Shown piece by piece: positions 58,690 to 64,000 of a DNA stretch of 64,000 bases. Both the position numbers and the translations under genes were made by a program. Below the pieces are notes generated by a model. It was not told the origin of the DNA, made no database searches, and was given only the letters and a program-made list of their open reading frames with translations. The DNA is taken from assembly GCF_027409185.1 (NCBI RefSeq), contig NC_084474.1:11215382-11279381 (forward strand), read 5' to 3'. Source of the stretch: Cynocephalus volans. Lineage: Eukaryota > Chordata > Mammalia > Dermoptera > Cynocephalidae. Within the stretch, counting starts at the first letter, position 1; the number at the start of each line of letters is the position of its first letter.

Positions 58690-59765
58690 CTGGAGGTAGA
58701 GAAGAGACCTGTGGTTTATCTTTGTACCTACTCAAATAAATCTAAACAATGACTGTCAAAAAAGTTCTTACCTTCAAACTAATGTTTGGTTCTGGTATGA
58801 AAGGTTAATGGAGATATTATTTTCTATAAATCCTTTCCAACTGTTTTAATTATTTATTGGCTTAAATGAGAACCACAACAATTTTAGATATATCTACCTA
58901 AGGTTGTCTAACTTTAATATGCATTACAAACACCTGTGGAATTTGTAAATACGCAGTAAATATCTGAGACCTATCCCAAGGTCTTGCCAAAGAAGAGGAA
59001 TCTACATTTATAACATACATCTCAGGTGATTCTGAGGTAATCACATAACCCTTTAATAACAAAAGAACACATGCTATATATGAACTAAGTTGTACAATTC
59101 TGAATTTGGATTTTTGCCATAAAATTAAGTTTGTAAAAAGCAAAACACATAATTAGAAATCTTAAAGGTCTAAGGAATGAAAACTGGTTTACGAGTATGC
59201 CAAATGTGTACAAAACTCAATTGTATCTCATAATACAACAGGAGGGGACCCCTTATTGCCATTTTCTCCTGTTCATTTCAATTAATTGTTACTAAAAACA
59301 ACTCTTTTCTTTTCTATTACTTATTCTTATATATTTTCCCATTTCTAAAAAAAAAAAAAAAATACTTTGCTTTCAAAATAAATATGTAAAATTCATATTG
59401 TATTATTTGGCTGAATTCTGAACTATTAAATAAAACCATTATTTCACATATTTATTTTATAAAAACTACCAACCTTTTTCTCTGATACATACTTTATTCA
59501 CTGGGTCATTATGACAAATAAGAGGCCTGAAATACTACTCTCAACTACTTAGCAACTAGGATCATAAAATGACAGGACTTCTAAAAATGCGAAGCACAAA
59601 AATAAGTTCACATTTAAGCAAATATAAGTTAATCACAAAAGAAGATTTAATTTATAAACACAAATAGACATAGTCTATTGTATGTTTTCATTAATAAAGT
59701 TTATTTTACTGCATCCTCAAAGTGAACATACTTAACATGGTATTTCAAGAGGAGAATTTACTTAC
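58690..59765 (-). other. RB1CC1: RB1CC1 intron sequence
   Basis: Intron of about 1.1 kb with GT-AG ends; nothing else recognised apart from an A-run near 59347-59362. Confidence 0.75.
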
Positions 59766-59820
59766 TCGTTCTAACAGCATTATCCTCTGTTTTTCTTCAG
59801 ACAGCATATGGATATTTTCT
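59766..59820 (-). CDS. RB1CC1: RB1CC1 coding exon, coiled coil
   Basis: A 55-base exon, the most upstream RB1CC1 exon in the window. Acceptor 'tttcacttttag', donor 'gtaagtaaat'. One base completes the previous codon, then ENIHMLSEEKQRIMLLER, a coiled-coil segment that continues in frame into TLQLKEEENK of the next exon. The preceding exons must lie beyond the right edge of the window, since none is visible between here and 64 kb. Confidence 0.93.
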
Positions 59821-60309
59821 CTAAAAGTGAAAGAATTTATTATAGTTGCAGTCTTTTGCAATTCTGAACTTTACATTCTTTGATAAGATTTTGGAAATTT
59901 AAACAGTAAAACCAATCATTTTAATAATTTAAGTCTGTATTAAATATTCTATTTAAATTAGAACACATTTCAGTGCTGTACATTCTGAGTATCAGACCAA
60001 AATCAATAAACCTTTTGAAATTATAAGCAAGACTTTGTGTAAGCATTTATCTAGGAATAATGTCTTTATATCTCATATTTTTTCCCAGAGATTAAGAGCC
60101 AATCTTCTTCCTATGTGTGAGTGATATCCCATTACGGACAGAGTTGTAGTTCTTGAATGGCTCCATAAAGACTTCAACAGATATGACTAAGTGGCTACAA
60201 TGTACTAATCACTGTGCCATGTGTAAATCTGCCCATCACACTAAAACCTCCAAAAAATTAGAAAGAAGTGCTCTAAAATTAGAAAAAAGGAAAAGAAATA
60301 CTGTTTAGA
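59821..60309 (-). other. RB1CC1: RB1CC1 intron sequence up to the L1
   Basis: Intronic, unique-looking. No exon or confidently named repeat. Confidence 0.65.
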
Positions 60310-63300
60310 TTTTTAAATTCTTTTTATTTTATTTTGTTGATATACAATGTGGTTGAATATTGTGGCCCATTACTGAAACCTCCCTCACTCCTCCCTCTCC
60401 CCGCTCCCACCCAACAATGTCCTTTCTGTATGCTTGTTGTGTCAACTTCAAGGAATTCTAATTATTATGTCTTCTTCACCCCCCCCCCGGTTTTGTGTGT
60501 GTGTGTGTGTGTGTGTGTGTATTTATTTATTTTTATCTCCCACCAATAAGTGAGAACATGTTGTATTTCTCTTTCTGTGCCTGACTTGTTTCACTTAATA
60601 TAATTCTCTCAAGGTCCATCCATGTTGTTGCAAATGGTAGTATTTCATTCTTTTTGATACCTGAGTAGTATTCCAGTGTGTAGATATGCCACATTGCCTG
60701 TATCCACTCATCTGATGATGGACATTTGGGCTGGTTCCAACTCTTGGCTACTGTAAAGAGTGCTGCGATGAACATTGGGGAACAGGTATACCTTCGACTT
60801 GATGATTTCCATTCCTCTGGGTATATTCCCAGCAGTGGGATAGCTGGGTCATATGGTAGATCTATTTGCAATTGTTTGAGGAATCTCCATACCATTTTCC
60901 ATAGAGGCTGCACCATTTTGCAGTCCCACCAACAATGTATGAGAGTTCCTTTTTCTCCACAACCTCGCCAGCATTTATTGTTCAGAGTCTTTTGGATTTT
61001 AGTCATCCTAACTGGGGTGAGATGGTATCTCAGTGTAATTTTGATTTGCATTTCCCAGATGCTGAGTGATGTTGAGCATTTTTTCATATGTCTGTTGGCC
61101 ATTCGTATATCTTCCTTAGAGAAATGCCTACTTAGCTCTTTTGCCCATTTTTAAATTGGGATGCTTGTTTTTTTCTTGTAAAGTTGTTTGAGTTCCTTGT
61201 ATATTCTGGATATTAATCCTTTGTCAGATGTATATTTTGCAAATATTTTCTCCCACTCTGTTGGTTGTCTTTTAACTCTGTTAATTGTTTCTTTTGCTGT
61301 GTAGAAGCTCTTTAGTTTGATATAATCCCATTTGTTTATTTTTCCTTTGGTTGCCCGTGCTTTTGGGGTCGTATTCATGAAGTCTCTGTCCAGTCCTACT
61401 TCCTGAAGTGTTTCTCCTATGTTTTCTTTAAGAAGTTTTATTGTTTCAGGGTGTATATTTAATTCTTTAATCCACTTTGAGTTGACTTTAGTGTATGGTG
61501 AAAGGTATGGGTCTGGTTTCATTCTCCTGCATACTGATATCCAGTTCTCCCAGCACCATTTGCTGAAGAGGCAGTCTCTTCCCCAGTGTATAGGCTTGGT
61601 GCCTTTGTCAAAGATCAGATGGCTGTAGGTGTGTGGCTTGATTTCTGGATTCTCTATTCTATTCCATTGATCAGTGTGTCTGTTTTTATGCCAGTACCAT
61701 ACTGTTTTGGTTATTATAGCTTTGTAGTATAGTTTAAAGTCAGGTAGTGTTATGCCTCCAGCTTTTTTTTTTTTGCTCGGTGTTGCTTTGGCTATGCATG
61801 GTCTTTTGTTATTCCATATAAATGTCTGGATAGTTCTTTCCATTTCAGAGAAAAATGTCATTGGAATTTTGATGGGGATTGCACTGAATTTGTATATCAC
61901 TTTGGGTAGTATGGACATTTTCACTATGTTGATTCTTCCAATCCAAGAGCATGGGATATCTTTCCATCTTCTTGTATCCTCTCTAATTTCTCTCAGCAGT
62001 GGTTTGTAGTTCTCATTATAGAGATTTTTCACATCCTTGGTTTACTCAATTCCTAAGTATTTTATTTTTTTGGTGGCTATTCTAAATGGGCAGGCTTCTT
62101 GATTTCTCGTTCTGCATGTTCACTATTGGAGAATAGAAATGCCACTGATTTTTGTGTGTTGATTTTGTATCCTGCTACTGTGCTGAAATCATTCATCAAC
62201 TCCAAGAGTTGTTTTGTAGAGGCTTTAGGCTGTTCACCATATAGGATCATGTCATCTGCAAACAGGGACAGTCTGACTTCATCTTTTCCAATCTGGATGC
62301 CCTTTATTTCCTTCTCTTCTCTGATTGCTCTGGCTAGTACTTCCAATACTATGTTGAAAAGGAGTGGTGAGAGTGGGCATCCTTGTCTAGTTCCTATTCT
62401 TAAAGGAAAAGCTTTCAGCTTTTTCCCATTCAGGATGATATTGGCAGTGGGTTTATCATATATGGCTTTAATTATGTTGAGATACTTTCCATCTATACCT
62501 AACTTATAGAGGGTCTTTGTCAGGAATGAGTGCTGAATTTTATCAAATGCTTTTTCAGCATCTATAGAGATGATTATATGGTCCTTGTGTTTGAGTTTAT
62601 TAATATGGTGTATCACATTTATTGATTTGCGTATGTTGAACCAACCTTGCATCCCTGGGATGAATCCCACTTGATCATGGTGAATAATTTTACATATGTG
62701 TTGCTGTATTCTGTTTGCTAGTATTTTAGTGAGGATTTTTGCTTCTATATTCATCAAGGATATCGGCCTGTTGTTTTCTTTTTTGGTTATATCTTTACTT
62801 GGTTTTGGTATCAGGATGATGTTTGCTTCATAGAATGAGTTTGGGAGATTTGCGTCTGTTTCAATCTTTTGGAATAGTTTGTAAAGAATCGGTGTCAATT
62901 CCTCTTTGAATGTTTGGTAAAATTCTGCTGTGAATCCATCTGGTCCTGGGCTTTTCTTTGTTGGGAGCCTTCTGATAACAACTTCAATCTCCTTTATTTT
63001 TATTGGTCTGTTCAGATTTTCTATGTCTTCATGGCTCAGTTTTGGGAGCTTGTGTGTGTCCAGAAATTTATCCATTTCCTCCAGATTTTCAAATTTGTTG
63101 GCGTATAGTTGTGTATAGTAGTCTTGAATGATTCCTTGTATTTCAGATGAATCAGTTGTAATATCGCCTTTTTCATTTCTAATTTTTGTTATTTGAGTCT
63201 TCTCTCTTCTTTTTTTTTGTTAGCCATGCTAATGGTTTGTCAATTTTATTTATCTTTTCTAAAAACCAACTTTTTGATTCATTGACCTTTTGTATTGTTT

Positions 63301-63825
63301 TTTGGGTTTCAATTTCATTAAGTTCTGCTCTGATCTTAATGATTTCTTTCCGTCTGCTAACTTTAGGTTTGGATTGTTGTTTTTCTAGTTCTTTAAGGTG
63401 AAGTGTTAGGTTGTTCACTTGCCGTCTTTCCATTCTTCTGAGGTGAGCATTTAATGCAATAAATTTCCCCCTTAGTACTGCTTTTGCAGTATCCCACAGG
63501 TTTTGGTATGATGTATCATTATTTTCATTAGTTTCAATAAGTTTTTTGATTTCCTGCTTGATTTCTTCTTGGACCCATATGTCCTTAAGTAGAATGCTGT
63601 TTAATTTCCATGTGTTTGTATAGTTTCCAGAATTTCGTTTGTTATTGATTTCTAATTTTAATCCATTGTGGTCTGAGAAAATACATGGGATAAGTCCAAT
63701 TTTTTTGAATTTGTTGAAACTTGATTTGTGACCTAATATGTGATATATCCTGGAGAATGATCCATGTGCTGCTGAGAAGAATGAATATTCTGAGGTTGTT
63801 GGATGGAATGTTCTTCTATAGGTAT
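60310..63825 (-). mobile_element. L1 retrotransposon, 5'-truncated, fairly well preserved, in RB1CC1 intron
   Basis: The L1 is oriented like RB1CC1. From the plus-strand left: T-rich tail (about 60317-60340), 3' UTR with a (GT)n, then ORF2 backwards. The ORF2 pieces on the minus strand are: 63433-63179 (linker); 63075-62077, the reverse transcriptase with [25 protein letters not shown] and the catalytic FADD at residues 272-275 of that open frame; 62032-61151 (thumb and C-terminal region); and 61102-60533 with the Cys-rich [18 protein letters not shown] segment. The last two lie in one frame split by a single stop at 61153-61151, while a stop and frame change separate 62077 from 62032. L1 text ends at about 63825, within the endonuclease-RT linker, so ORF1, the 5' UTR and most of the endonuclease are absent. 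It cannot move on its own. Confidence 0.9.
60494..60520. repeat. (GT)n microsatellite in the L1 3' UTR
   Basis: About 13 GT units preceded by a C-run (60479-60488). Confidence 0.95.
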
Positions 63826-64000
63826 TTTAAGCAACTTGACAAAAGGCAAGGAATTGTCTATTGTCATTTAGAAGAATTAACATTTAGAAGAATGTTCATT
63901 CTTGTAGGAAGAGGTTTTGCCTAATGTAAGGTCATAAAGATATACTCCTACAAAGAATTTTATAATTTTAGCTTTCACATTTAAATATATGATCTGTTTT
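63826..64000 (-). other. RB1CC1: RB1CC1 intron sequence (presumed) beyond the L1
   Basis: It contains a short direct repeat 'catttagaagaatt' / 'catttagaagaatg'. No exon visible before the window ends. Confidence 0.5.

Noticed and set aside
62099-62509. 136-codon plus-strand open frame, and others at 60726-61154 and 61752-62009
   Set aside because: Antisense shadows of L1 ORF2, which reads on the minus strand.
60533-63433. The intronic L1 as an autonomous, active element
   Set aside because: 5'-truncated without ORF1 or 5' UTR, and ORF2 has at least one stop and one frame change.
1-64000. CRISPR arrays, operons, phage or bacterial islands
   Set aside because: No regularly spaced direct repeats with unique spacers and no prokaryotic gene organisation; all evidence is mammalian.

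Overview
This window is eukaryotic, specifically mammalian, DNA. It is AT-rich, dominated by L1, L2, MIR, MaLR-LTR and DNA-transposon fossils, and carries spliced exons with canonical GT-AG borders. Four or five tRNA-derived SINEs of the type I associate with the flying-lemur (colugo, Dermoptera) CYN family suggest a colugo genome. That species call is inference from recalled repeat families, not a database match.

The only functional protein-coding gene I can support is the 3' end of RB1CC1 (FIP200), on the minus strand. Six coding exons (59766-59820, 58642-58689, 56527-56585, 54691-54827, 51841-51911, 50979-51056) join in frame. They encode the end of the coiled coil and the complete C-terminal Claw domain, followed by a stop and a 3' UTR that runs down toward about 49.65 kb. 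The rest of the gene lies beyond the right edge. Position 1 to about 200 is a CpG-rich patch that may be the promoter side of a neighbouring gene just off the left edge; from human gene order ALKAL1 is the candidate.

The rest is intergenic or intronic. 0.3-17 kb: ancient repeats (MIR, L2, L1M), an LTR nested in another LTR, a tail-to-tail inverted pair of L1 3' UTRs, and two copies of an ~80-bp terminal-inverted-repeat mini-transposon. 17.4-31.4 kb: a block of minus-strand L1 sequence interrupted by two processed pseudogenes, ENTR1 (SDCCAG3) at 17.6-19.9 kb and PSMA6 at 23.06-24.0 kb, plus a SINE and a short L1 tail. 31.7-35.8 kb: plus-strand, internally deleted L1 copies. 35.8-45.4 kb: relatively repeat-poor intergenic DNA with small SINEs and MIRs. 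45.4-47.5 kb: an old L1. 47.5-49.6 kb: a dimeric SINE and a perfect 17-bp hairpin. 49.6-64 kb: RB1CC1, with a Tigger-like DNA transposon in one intron and a fairly well preserved, sense-oriented L1 (60.3-63.8 kb) in the most upstream intron.

I found no sign of a new multi-gene system, CRISPR array, operon or bacterial/viral gene cluster. The interest lies in nested retroposition, lineage-specific SINEs, the mini-transposon pair and the Claw-domain exons.
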